Assembly: GCA_002730555.1 (NCBI GenBank)
Contig: PCAM01000006.1
Location: forward strand, 62,001 to 126,000
Source: Chloroflexota bacterium
GTDB lineage: Bacteria > Chloroflexota > Dehalococcoidia > Lucifugimonadales > Lucifugimonadaceae
Direction: 5' to 3'
Length of the DNA stretch: 64,000 nucleotides
Part shown: positions 39,378 to 48,402 of the stretch, one piece after another
How the letters are laid out: the number at the start of each line of letters is the position of its first letter
Position numbering within the stretch: position 1 is the first letter of the stretch
The notes under the pieces: model-generated
Seen by the model: the letters and a program-made list of their open reading frames with translations, nothing else
Databases searched by the model: none
What the model was told of the DNA's origin: nothing
Translations under genes and position numbers: made by a program

Positions 39378-40271
39378 ATGACCGTGACGCTCGACTGGTT
39401 CGGATGCACGACCTACCGCCTGAACATTGATGGCCTCGTCGTGTTCCTGGACACCTTTATGGACCGGATATCGAGCGCCCCGGACAACGGCGCATCTTCC
39501 GCCGATATCAAAGAGGCCGATTACGCGATCATCGGCCACAGCCACTGGGACCACATCTCCGGGGCAGATGTGATCGCCAAGAACACCGGCGCCAGGGTCA
39601 TCGGATCGTACGAGACCGCGCGTGTGTTGACCGAAGCCGGTGTGCCGACAGATCAGTTGCTACCATCATCCGGCGGAGAGCTGCACCGGCTGAACGATGA
39701 CGTCACGGTTCGGGGATTCCCGAGCATTCACTCATGTATCTGGTCCACTGCCGAGCCGCCCGGGATTTCCGTCACCGGGGACATGGGAGTGTCGCAGGAT
39801 GAGCGGTCAGGCCGGTTGGTGGCGAGGTCAAACAAAGGGACGCAGTTACCTCCTGAGCTGGCAGCGGAGGCCCGTGAACTGCGCGCTCGGGGCATCGGCA
39901 GTCCTAACGACGGCGGAGCGCTGGACTACCTGATAGAGACGCCGGACGGAACGATATTTTTCCAGAACAGCATGGGCTTCTGGAGCGGAATACTGGGCGG
40001 AATCAGGGCGGACGTGGCGATCATCGCTTGTGCCGGGCGTGGCAACATCGACGGCGAACCGATCCAGGGCTCGGTCGAGGAGTTTGTGGCGGTCGTGGCG
40101 AACACGGTGGCTCCCCAAAAATTGATCCTGGGCCACCACGACAACTGGGCGGGTGCGCCTGATGCGCCTGATCTCATAGACATCACGCCGATCCGTGAAC
40201 AGTTGGAGCAGTCCGCGTACTATTCCGATGTGATCGTGCCCGGCTACCAGGACGGCACACTGCTTTTCTGA
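39378..40271 (+). CDS. MBL-fold metallo-hydrolase
   Basis: LDWFGCTTYRLNIDGLVVFLDTFMD; IIGHSHWDHISGADVIA (HxHxDH variant HSHWDH). Confidence 0.85.
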   Translation: MTVTLDWFGCTTYRLNIDGLVVFLDTFMDRISSAPDNGASSADIKEADYAIIGHSHWDHISGADVIAKNTGARVIGSYETARVLTEAGVPTDQLLPSSGGELHRLNDDVTVRGFPSIHSCIWSTAEPPGISVTGDMGVSQDERSGRLVARSNKGTQLPPELAAEARELRARGIGSPNDGGALDYLIETPDGTIFFQNSMGFWSGILGGIRADVAIIACAGRGNIDGEPIQGSVEEFVAVVANTVAPQKLILGHHDNWAGAPDAPDLIDITPIREQLEQSAYYSDVIVPGYQDGTLLF

Positions 40272-40301
40272 CCCTGAATCCTCTTCCGGAGGCCTCGCAC
40301 G

Positions 40302-40704
40302 CTGACCAACAAATCACACCGGGTCGCCGACCTGACGCTGAATTACGGCGAGCCCGGTAGCGGCGATCCGCTTTTCTCCTGCGTGTTTTCTCCGGGAGCT
40401 GGCGCTCGTGGTCACAGGAGATCGATCTATTGGCCCACCGATGGCGTGTGATCGCTCTCAGTTCACGCGGTTCGCGCCGCGTACTGGACCAGCGAAGAGT
40501 TTCAGGGCCAGGCGTCGTAACGCGGCCCGCAAAATGTTAATGAACCTCGCGTTCGAGACACCCGGTATCGAGCGGGTCGAGATCTCGGCGGCAGCAGAAA
40601 ACGAACGAAGCAGGCGTCTTGTTGAACGGCCGGGCTTCCGCCTGGAAGGCATTCTTCAGAATGAACTGAAACGCAGGGAGGTTCTGCATGGTCGCGCCGT
40701 GTAG
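40302..40704 (+). pseudogene. Composite scar: alpha/beta-hydrolase N-terminal remnant joined to GNAT C-terminal remnant
   Basis: Frame 1 TNKSHRVADLTLNYGEPGSGDPL; shifted frame WRSWSQEIDLLAHRWRVIALSSRGS; then LMNLAFETPGIERVEISAAAENERSRRLVERPGFRLEGILQNE (GNAT C-terminus). Confidence 0.68.
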
Positions 40705-40873
40705 TCCATGCTCCGAAACGAATGGACCGCATCCTGAGTGACGTCCGGTACGTCATCCCAGAATCCTCATATGGAAACGGCCTTCGGCGGCTTGATTTCG
40801 CCCGGCTGCCGGGCCATCCTGCGTTCCGTCGGTGACAACGGTTCTCGGCCACATGCAGAAAGCAGGAAATCCC

Positions 40874-42070
40874 ATGAAAATCACGGACGTCAAAACCTGG
40901 GCCGTGGCCAACCCGCCGCCCCACTTCGGCGGACCTTTCTGGGTTTTCGTGAAGCTGACCACCGATAACGGCATCGTCGGATACGGCGAGGCGTACGGCG
41001 TTCCATTTGCCCCGAGCAAGGTCTGCGGACTGATCGAGGACGTGGCCGAACGTTACCTGGTCGGCAACAGCCCGTTCGAGATCGAACGCATGTGGCGGTC
41101 GATCTACGGCAGCGGCTTCAACCAGCACCCGGAGTTCACCGTCGGCGGCATCCTGAGCGCCCTGGAAATCGCCTCCTGGGACATCGTCGGGAAGGCTTTG
41201 GATCAGCCCGTCTACAACCTGCTCGGCGGAAAGTTCAATGAACGGCTCCGGTCTTACACGTACCTGTACCCGGATACGGCCGATCCCGACCACATGGCGG
41301 TCACGAACATCCATGGCGACCCGGACATCGCGCCAAAGCGGGCCGAGCACTACGTCAACATGGGTTTCACGGCGGTCGGGTTCGACCCGGTGATGCCGAT
41401 GGGCGACCCACGCCAACTCTCGATGCATGAACTCAGTAATGCCGAACTCGTGGTTAAGAACATTCGTGAGGCTGTTGGAGACGAGGCGGACCTGCTGGTC
41501 AAGACGCACGGTCAGATGACCACCTCCAGCGCCATACGGCTCGCCAAACGCATGGAGAAGTACGACCCGCTCTGGTTTGAGGAGCCGGTTCCGCCGGAGA
41601 ACCGGGACGAGATGGCGCGTGTTGCACGAATGACGACCATCCCGGTTGCCACCGGTGAGCGCCTCGTTACCAAGTACGACTTCTGGGACCTGCTCTCGAA
41701 GCAGGGCGCAGCGATCCTGCAACCGGCGTTAGCCCGTGTTGGCGGCATCCTGGAAGCCAAGAAGATCGCCGGGATGGCCGAAGCGAACTACGTCCAGATG
41801 GCCCCGCACCTGTATACAGGACCGATCGAGGCGGCGGCGAATATCCAGGTCGCCACATGCAGCCCGAACTTCCTGATCCAGGAAAGCATCCAAAACTTCA
41901 CCGGTTTCTTCGCCGATGTGCTGAAGAAGCCGATCCAGTGGGAAGACGGGTACATCATCCCGCCGACCGATCCGGGAATCGGATACGAGCTGGACGAAGC
42001 GGTCGTGGAGGCGAACCAATATGAGGGCGACGGCGTGTTCCCACCGATGGGGTCGCGGGACCGAGCCTAG
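40874..42070 (+). CDS. MR/MLE family enolase-superfamily protein, galactonate-dehydratase-like
   Basis: MKITDVKTWAVANPPPHFGGPFWVFVKLTTDNGIVGYGEAYG; MGFTAVGFDPVMPMG; WFEEPVPPENRDEMARVARMTTIPVATGERL; QMAPHLYTGP. Confidence 0.9.
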   Translation: MKITDVKTWAVANPPPHFGGPFWVFVKLTTDNGIVGYGEAYGVPFAPSKVCGLIEDVAERYLVGNSPFEIERMWRSIYGSGFNQHPEFTVGGILSALEIASWDIVGKALDQPVYNLLGGKFNERLRSYTYLYPDTADPDHMAVTNIHGDPDIAPKRAEHYVNMGFTAVGFDPVMPMGDPRQLSMHELSNAELVVKNIREAVGDEADLLVKTHGQMTTSSAIRLAKRMEKYDPLWFEEPVPPENRDEMARVARMTTIPVATGERLVTKYDFWDLLSKQGAAILQPALARVGGILEAKKIAGMAEANYVQMAPHLYTGPIEAAANIQVATCSPNFLIQESIQNFTGFFADVLKKPIQWEDGYIIPPTDPGIGYELDEAVVEANQYEGDGVFPPMGSRDRA

Positions 42071-42252
42071 GTGTAGCGCTAGCACCGCCCGTTGCTGCGA
42101 AAACGCCGGTGTAGGGGCGTTTGGCAATACTCTCCCGCGGGCGGGCCACTGCCCGCCCCCACGGTGTCCGGTTCATTTTGCTCTGAGAGTCGCGTGGCCG
42201 CTGGAGGGAGGACGTTTTTCGCAAAAGGCCCAGGTAAGCGCCCCAACGGGGC

Positions 42253-43458
42253 CTAGTCCCCGCCCGGGCTTTCCGTCATCCGCCGCAGGTCGGCGTTGTT
42301 CATCGCCCGCAGCCGGCTGTCGATCCGCATGGAATCGGGCCGCCGCAGAATCGGGAACGCGAGCGCCGATACCAGCACCACGGTGAGGCCCACCAGCCCG
42401 GTGATCATCACCGCTGTTTGCGGGCTGTACATGCCGGCCATGATCCCGACGTTGATCTGCCCCACCGGCCCGGTCCCGATGAACACCGCCACCGTGCCCA
42501 TCACACGGCCCCGCATCTCTGGCGATGCAGCGGACACCATGATCGTGCTCTGCATGGTGCCGAACGCGGACGCGCCGAATCCGCCTGCGAACACGATTGC
42601 GAAGCTGACCCAGTACCAGGACGATTGCGAGAACAGCAGGATCCCGACCAGGAACAGCATCGACCCGTACAGGTAGATCCGTGAGTAGTGCTGCGGTCGC
42701 GCATAAGTGGCGATCAGGGCGGCGCCGAACACGGATCCGAGGCCCTCGACCGAGTTCAGCAGCCCCACCAGCACGTCGCCGACTCCCAGCGTCTCCCGAG
42801 CGATGATCGGCTGCTGACTCATGTACGGAAAAGCAAAAACGTTCATCAACAGTGTCACGATCAGCGTGCCCACCATGAGCCTGCTCGCCCGGATGTAGCG
42901 AACGCCTTCCGCCAGGTCCACGAACACCCCGCGTCCGGAGCCGGTCGCCACAGGTCGCCGGTATCTCAGCGTGCTGGCGACCAGCGCCGCAATCAAGAAC
43001 AGGGCGATGCCCGTCACATAAGCGCCCTCCGGCCCGATCGTCGCCATGAACACGCCGCCAGTGAAGGGGCCGATGATTCTGCTGAAGGCGTTCGTCGCCG
43101 AGTCCAGGCTCATTGCACGGCCCAGGCGTTCTGGATGCACGAGCTCGCCGATCAAGGTCCGTCTCACGGGGAATTCAGAGGCCCATACGATGCCGGAGAG
43201 GAATGTCGCAAGGGCGAGATGCCAATACATGAGCACGTCTGCGATCAGTAGTGTCGCCATGACGGCAGCGATTACCGACTGCATGAAAAGCCCGGACACC
43301 AGAAAGTGTTTGCGGTTCACACGGTCGGCCACGATTCCGAGGCCTACGCCGAACAGCATCGGCGCCATGCGGAAGAAGAAGGTCAGCGACACCAGGAACG
43401 GATCGCCCGTCATGTCGTAAGCGACGAGCGCCAAGACAAGCGTGTCCAGCCAGCGCAT
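42253..43458 (-). CDS. MFS transporter (MFS_3-like)
   Basis: MRWLDTLVLALVAYDMTGDPFLVSLTFFFRMAPMLFGVGLGIVADRVNRK; the true N-terminus seems to extend upstream without a canonical start (see findings). Confidence 0.8.
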   Translation of the reverse strand: MRWLDTLVLALVAYDMTGDPFLVSLTFFFRMAPMLFGVGLGIVADRVNRKHFLVSGLFMQSVIAAVMATLLIADVLMYWHLALATFLSGIVWASEFPVRRTLIGELVHPERLGRAMSLDSATNAFSRIIGPFTGGVFMATIGPEGAYVTGIALFLIAALVASTLRYRRPVATGSGRGVFVDLAEGVRYIRASRLMVGTLIVTLLMNVFAFPYMSQQPIIARETLGVGDVLVGLLNSVEGLGSVFGAALIATYARPQHYSRIYLYGSMLFLVGILLFSQSSWYWVSFAIVFAGGFGASAFGTMQSTIMVSAASPEMRGRVMGTVAVFIGTGPVGQINVGIMAGMYSPQTAVMITGLVGLTVVLVSALAFPILRRPDSMRIDSRLRAMNNADLRRMTESPGGD

Positions 43459-43615
43459 CGTTCCACCGAGCGCGCCTATCGTCCAGAGCCGCCTGTACTC
43501 CGGGTTCTTGAATACGGGAGCCGACGGCCGGGTGGCGCTGTACCGGGCGGCCGAAGCTCCCGTCTCTGCGCTGTCGGAGGCTATAGCTGCGCCCTCGTTT
43601 CAGGTACGAGTGGAA

Positions 43616-44338
43616 TCAAGCCGGGCTCGCTCGTGGGGTGTCATCGCCCGCCCAGATGCCGCGCTCAGCGCTCCGGGCCGCGTTCTCGGATGCAAGCAGC
43701 TCTGTGTTGTAACGACGGTTTGAAGGATCCGGCCGATAACGGGCAAGGCCGGTTGCGAGAAGCGCGGCGTTCACCATCTGATTGTTCACGTAAACGTAGC
43801 GGAGCAACCGGCCTTCGTCATCGCGGTCGTCCCCATCGCGCTCCATGATCACGATCTCGCCCTCAACCCAGCTCTGGTTGGCGAGCTGAGACGTCCTGAA
43901 GAAGGACTCACCCGGCACCCCGACTGAGACCCCGATGTAGCGAACGGTCTCCAACTCCTCGTCGAGGGTGACCACGATCGTGTTGCCGTCGAGGACCTGG
44001 TTGACTCTGACCGAGCTGAAAACGCTGTTCACCGTATCGTTATCGCGTGAAAACGCCAGCGGGCCGACCAGTGACATCAACAACCCGAGCGCAGCAAAAA
44101 TCAGGAGCACCGCCCCAGCGCTCTTGAGCCACCGGATACCAACTCCGGGATCGTCAGTTGGTTCGTCTCTCTCCGAGAGCGCTATGTCGTACGCAGACGG
44201 GCCCGAGTACTGAAAGCCGTCGTGCTGACGCGTGGCGTCATCGGCGTCGTCAGGTTCATCGGGCGCGGGCACATCGTCGAACCCGAACTCGGGTTCTTCG
44301 TGGTCGTGATCGTCTGGTCCGTCGTGTCTGTGAACCAT
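43616..44338 (-). CDS. Membrane-anchored thermonuclease-fold (SNase-like) protein
   Basis: Acidic N-term, one TM (AGAVLLIFAALGLLMSLVGPLAF), SNase-like VNQVLDGNTIVVTLDEELETVRYIGV...DDEGRLLRYVYVNNQMVNAALLATGLARY...ENAARSAERGIWA. Confidence 0.82.
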   Translation of the reverse strand: MVHRHDGPDDHDHEEPEFGFDDVPAPDEPDDADDATRQHDGFQYSGPSAYDIALSERDEPTDDPGVGIRWLKSAGAVLLIFAALGLLMSLVGPLAFSRDNDTVNSVFSSVRVNQVLDGNTIVVTLDEELETVRYIGVSVGVPGESFFRTSQLANQSWVEGEIVIMERDGDDRDDEGRLLRYVYVNNQMVNAALLATGLARYRPDPSNRRYNTELLASENAARSAERGIWAGDDTPRASPA

Positions 44339-44808
44339 TGCAGGGCGGGAATCGCAACTGTTGGCTACAGCGGTTCCACTGCAACACATTCTGAACGCGT
44401 GGGCGTTTACATGAAAGGCGCACGGACGATGTGTATCCGGTGAACTAGTGTTTGCCCGAGTGATGGTCGCTGTATGGGAATCACGCCCTCAGGCGAACAA
44501 CAGCGCCCTGAGATTCTCGAAGCCTGTGCTGAACCTGTCGAATGTAGACTGGCACACGCGCGTTCGATTCAAGGCCGTTTAAAGCGTGTTCCTCCTCCGG
44601 CTCCAAACGTAAATCGTTGACTGCCTGTCCGGCGAGACGTAACATTTGAGATTAGATCCACGCTGCGATAGCGTTCGCCTCGACTACCGAGAGCGTCGTC
44701 GCAGCCGGTGAATCAGCGGACTTTGAGGAAAGTTGCTGCTGTCACTCCCGGCACGGATCGCCCGGGCCCGGTGACAGTTGCAGAAATAACGCACCGGAGG
44801 ATTACCGG

Positions 44809-46080
44809 GTGGCATACGCCTCTGCTCTACATTGCCGAGAATGCGGCAACGAGTACCCAATCGCACCCATACACGTTTGTGAATGGTGTTTTGGGCCCCT
44901 CGAAATCACCTACGACTACGACGCCATCAAGAGTGCGATCAGCCGAGAGAAGATCAAAGACGGCCCGCTCACTATGTGGAGGTACGCAGACCTCCTTCCC
45001 GTGAGCAGTGAAAACGCCGTCGATATCGGCACCGGCATGACACCGCTCCTCAGGGCGGACAACCTTGGCCGTGAGCTTGGCATCGACAACCTGTGGATCA
45101 AGAACGACGCCGTCAACCCTACGTATTCGTTCAAGGACCGCGTCGTCTCTATCGCCGCCACAAAGGCGCTGGAGTTCGGTTTCGACACGCTGGCCTGCGC
45201 CTCCACCGGCAACCTGGCCGGGGCGGTCGCTGCGCACGGCGCGAAAGCCAACATGCGCACGCTGGTCTTCATCCCGAGCGACCTTGAGCGCGGGAAGGTC
45301 ATCGGGGCTGCAATCTACGGACCGACGGTGGTCGCCGTGGACGGCAACTACGACGACGTGAACAGGCTTTGCAGTGAATTGGCGGACGCCAACGAAAGTT
45401 GGGCCTTCGTCAACATCAACATGCGCCCCTACTACTCGGAAGGGTCAAAAACCCTCGGGTACGAGGTCGTTGAGCAACTCGACTGGGAGGCCCCGGACCA
45501 CGCCGTGGTGCCGATCGCTTCAGGCTCTCTGTTCACCAAGATATGGAAGGGCATGAACGAGTTCGCAAGCCTGGGTCTGATCGACGACGTGCGCACGAAG
45601 ATGCACGGCGCCCAGGCCGACGGTTGCTCGCCCGTGGCCCAGGCGTTCGCCGATGAACAGCTTCACGTAAAGCCGATAGTGCCGGACACGATCGCCAAGT
45701 CGCTGGCCATCGGAAATCCCGCCGACGCTTACTACACACTCAAGATCACGCAGGAGGCCGAGGGCTCGACCGTCGGTTCCACCCCTGACCCGGAGATCGT
45801 CGAAGGCATCAAGATGCTCGCCCAGACCGAGGGCATCTTCACCGAGACGGCGGGCGGTGTCGTGATCTCGAACCTGAAGAAGCTTGCCGAAGCCGGCCGC
45901 TTCCAGAAGGGCGAGAGTGTTGTGGCCTTCATCACGGGAAACGGTCTGAAGACCATCGAGGCGGTTCAACACCTGGCCAACCCGGTCAGCATCGGCACCA
46001 CCGTCTCGTCGTTTGAAGAGGCGGTCCCGGCTGATGCAGAGCGGGGTCAACAGGTTGGCAGCAGGGCCGCTTCGTCTTAG
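44809..46080 (+). CDS. thrC: Threonine synthase
   Basis: GTG start after GGAGG; CRECGNEYPIAPIHVCEWCFGPLEITYDY; NLWIKNDAVNPTYSFKDRVVSIA; STGNLAGAVAAHGAKA. Confidence 0.93.
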   Translation: MAYASALHCRECGNEYPIAPIHVCEWCFGPLEITYDYDAIKSAISREKIKDGPLTMWRYADLLPVSSENAVDIGTGMTPLLRADNLGRELGIDNLWIKNDAVNPTYSFKDRVVSIAATKALEFGFDTLACASTGNLAGAVAAHGAKANMRTLVFIPSDLERGKVIGAAIYGPTVVAVDGNYDDVNRLCSELADANESWAFVNINMRPYYSEGSKTLGYEVVEQLDWEAPDHAVVPIASGSLFTKIWKGMNEFASLGLIDDVRTKMHGAQADGCSPVAQAFADEQLHVKPIVPDTIAKSLAIGNPADAYYTLKITQEAEGSTVGSTPDPEIVEGIKMLAQTEGIFTETAGGVVISNLKKLAEAGRFQKGESVVAFITGNGLKTIEAVQHLANPVSIGTTVSSFEEAVPADAERGQQVGSRAASS

Positions 46081-46148
46081 CATTTCCCTTTGGGTTAATC
46101 CGGCGGCACGTTTTCACCGGAGCGCCCGAACAGGGGAGTTTCAAGCAC

Positions 46149-46391
46149 GTGGGAATTCGAAGGGTCAGACTAACTTTCGAGGGCGATCAGATCACGGATC
46201 CCGTGATCTATCAACTCGGCAAAGACTTCGAGATCGTCACCAACATCCGCCGGGCAGAGGTTCACGCAGATGTCGGGTGGGTGATCCTGGAGCTTGACGG
46301 GGCCGAGGCGGAGATTGATCTGGCGCTCGCATGGGCGTCCGGCAAAGGCGTCCGCGTCGATCCCCTGGCGGGGGATGTTATCGAGGGATAG
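46149..46391 (+). CDS. NIL-domain protein
   Basis: 80 aa; RVRLTFEGDQITDPVIYQLGKDFEIVTNIRRAEVHADVGWVILELDG. Confidence 0.85.
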   Translation: MGIRRVRLTFEGDQITDPVIYQLGKDFEIVTNIRRAEVHADVGWVILELDGAEAEIDLALAWASGKGVRVDPLAGDVIEG

Positions 46392-46557
46392 ATCCCGTTA
46401 GCGTCTCTGAGCGGTTAATATCTGACCCGGTTTACGGGCATCAAACAGATCACGAGTCCGGTGATACGGACAACGAACGCAATGATCAGCAGAACACGGC
46501 GACCGGTCCGGGCCTTAATCCGGGACACGGAATCCAGGACAGATAAGGGAAATTGAT

Positions 46558-46836
46558 ATGACAGTAATGGTCCGAATCCCGACCCCCCTCCGCAGGCTGA
46601 CCGACAATGCCGATCGCGTTGAGGTCAAGGCCGACACGCTTCAGGGCGTGGTCGACGCGCTGGACACAGCCCACACCGGAATCAAGGCCCGCATCTGTGG
46701 GGAAGACGGCGAGATCCGTCACTTCGTGAACGTGTATGTAAACGGCGAAGACGTGCGCTACCTGGATGGTCTGAACACGCCGACCAAGAGCGGCGACGAG
46801 ATCAGCATCGTGCCCGCAGTGGCCGGCGGACGCTGA
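46558..46836 (+). CDS. MoaD/ThiS-family sulfur-carrier protein
   Basis: 92 aa beta-grasp; IPTPLRRLTDNADRVEVKADTLQGVVDAL...VNVYVNGEDVRYLDGLNTPTKSGDEISIVPAVAGGR. Confidence 0.88.
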   Translation: MTVMVRIPTPLRRLTDNADRVEVKADTLQGVVDALDTAHTGIKARICGEDGEIRHFVNVYVNGEDVRYLDGLNTPTKSGDEISIVPAVAGGR

Positions 46837-46840
46837 ACGC

Positions 46841-46863
46841 CGCTCGTTCACCACAAACGAGCG
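46841..46863. terminator. Possible stem-loop terminator downstream of the moaD-like gene
   Basis: CGCTCGTT-CACCACA-AACGAGCG, 8-bp perfect stem; no T tract. Confidence 0.4.
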
Positions 46864-47054
46864 AACGACGAGGCGGTTACGCCCATTCTCCCACGCACGT
46901 GAGAATGACCGCTGGTGCGTGGAGCGGGCCGATCACCCAGTAATCACAGTCACTCCGGGAGGATTTCATGACGCCGGCGGCACGCGCGAACGGGCTAAGC
47001 GCGCCACCGTACGAGGGCCGATCTACGACGCGATCGGCTTCGGCGTAATCGTCC

Positions 47055-47258
47055 TTATTTCAGCCGTCCGCCAATCCGCCGTCCCAACCGGTACGGGAAG
47101 CTGGAGAATCCGAAGAACCTGCGGAACAGGTAGCCGAAAACCTCGGTGAATTCACGGGGCATCATCCCTGCGGGCGGCAGAGCCGCCCCTTCTCCGCCGG
47201 TCCCGGTACCTGCCGCATAGCGCAGGAATTCGCGGTCGCCCGTCGGCCTCATCGACAT
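47055..47258 (-). CDS. Small hypothetical protein (67 aa)
   Basis: MSMRPTGDREFLRYAAGTGTGGEGAALPPAGMMPREFTEVFGYLFRRFFGFSSFPYRLGRRIGGRLK; co-oriented directly downstream of aroB; basic C-terminus. Confidence 0.4.
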   Translation of the reverse strand: MSMRPTGDREFLRYAAGTGTGGEGAALPPAGMMPREFTEVFGYLFRRFFGFSSFPYRLGRRIGGRLK

Positions 47259-47292
47259 AGCGGACCTCCCTCTGGGCAGCGGGTGTCTGCTC

Positions 47293-48402
47293 CTAGCCTA
47301 CTAGCGATGCGATCGCGGTACGAACCAGTTCGTCCGGAACGTCCCTTCGTGTCGAAGACTGGCCGAATCCTTCAAGCACCACCCACCTGATCGCTCCGCC
47401 AGTCGATTTCTTGTCGGATTTGGTCGCCTCAAACACGGCCTCTACGTCCATCCCGGGAGCCACAATCGGCAGGTTGTAACGCTGTAGTATCACGCGCTGG
47501 CGGTCGATCAGCTCTTCGGAGATCAGCCCCAATTCCCGGCAGATGTGCGCGGCTCCCATCATGCCGATGCTGACCGCCTCTCCGTGCAGAAACGCGCCGT
47601 ACTCGCTAACCGTCTCCAACGCGTGGCCGATCGTGTGGCCATAATTCAACAGCACACGTGTGTCGCCGGTCTCAAACTCGTCCGCAGACACCACGTCCGC
47701 CTTGATCGCCACGCTGCGCCGGATGACCCGGACCGCAAGCTCGTCTTTGAGCTCAAACAGCCGGTCTACCTCCGTCTCAAACGTGGACAGAAGTTCTGGG
47801 TCCAGGATCAGCCCATGCTTAATCGCCTCCGCCCAACCGGCGGTCATCTCACGTGCAGGGAGCGTGTTCAGCGTATCGATATCTGACAGCACCAGCTTTG
47901 GTTGGTGGAACGCGCCGACAAGATTCTTGCCCTCCGGCAGGTTTACCGCCACCTTGCCGCCGAGCGATGCGTCCACCATCGACGCCAGCGTGGTCGGTAC
48001 CTGGATGAAAGGCACGCCGCGCCGGTAGGTCGCGGCGGCGAACCCGGCTGCGTCGCCCATCACGCCGCCGCCGAGCGCCAGCACAACATCCTGTCGCTCG
48101 GCCCTGAGGCGAGCCAGCCAGGCGTAAATATCCCGAATCTTGTCCAGGTTTTTGGTCTTCTCACCGGACGGCAGAACAAGGACATGCGTCTCGAACCCGG
48201 CGGACTCCATCGACTCTTGCACTGGGCGCACGCAGGCCCTGAACACCGCCTCGTCGGCAACCAGAAACGCCTTGCCGTGCAACCCGGCGTTACGCGCCTC
48301 GTCGCCGAGGTGCTGAACGATCCCGCGGCCCACAAGGACCCTGTAATCGCCCTGTGACGTGTGGACCACCGCGGCCAGGTTCGATTCCGGTGCACCGGTC
48401 AC
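47293..48402 (-). CDS. aroB: 3-dehydroquinate synthase
   Basis: GGGVMGDAAGFAAATYRRGVPFIQVPTTLASMVDASLGGKVAVNLPEGKNLVGAF; LNYGHTIGHALE. Confidence 0.96.
   Translation of the reverse strand: MTGAPESNLAAVVHTSQGDYRVLVGRGIVQHLGDEARNAGLHGKAFLVADEAVFRACVRPVQESMESAGFETHVLVLPSGEKTKNLDKIRDIYAWLARLRAERQDVVLALGGGVMGDAAGFAAATYRRGVPFIQVPTTLASMVDASLGGKVAVNLPEGKNLVGAFHQPKLVLSDIDTLNTLPAREMTAGWAEAIKHGLILDPELLSTFETEVDRLFELKDELAVRVIRRSVAIKADVVSADEFETGDTRVLLNYGHTIGHALETVSEYGAFLHGEAVSIGMMGAAHICRELGLISEELIDRQRVILQRYNLPIVAPGMDVEAVFEATKSDKKSTGGAIRWVVLEGFGQSSTRRDVPDELVRTAIASLVG

Noticed and set aside
40502-41722. 406-aa minus-strand ORF
   Set aside because: Antisense to the MR/MLE gene at 40874-42070; no motifs of its own.
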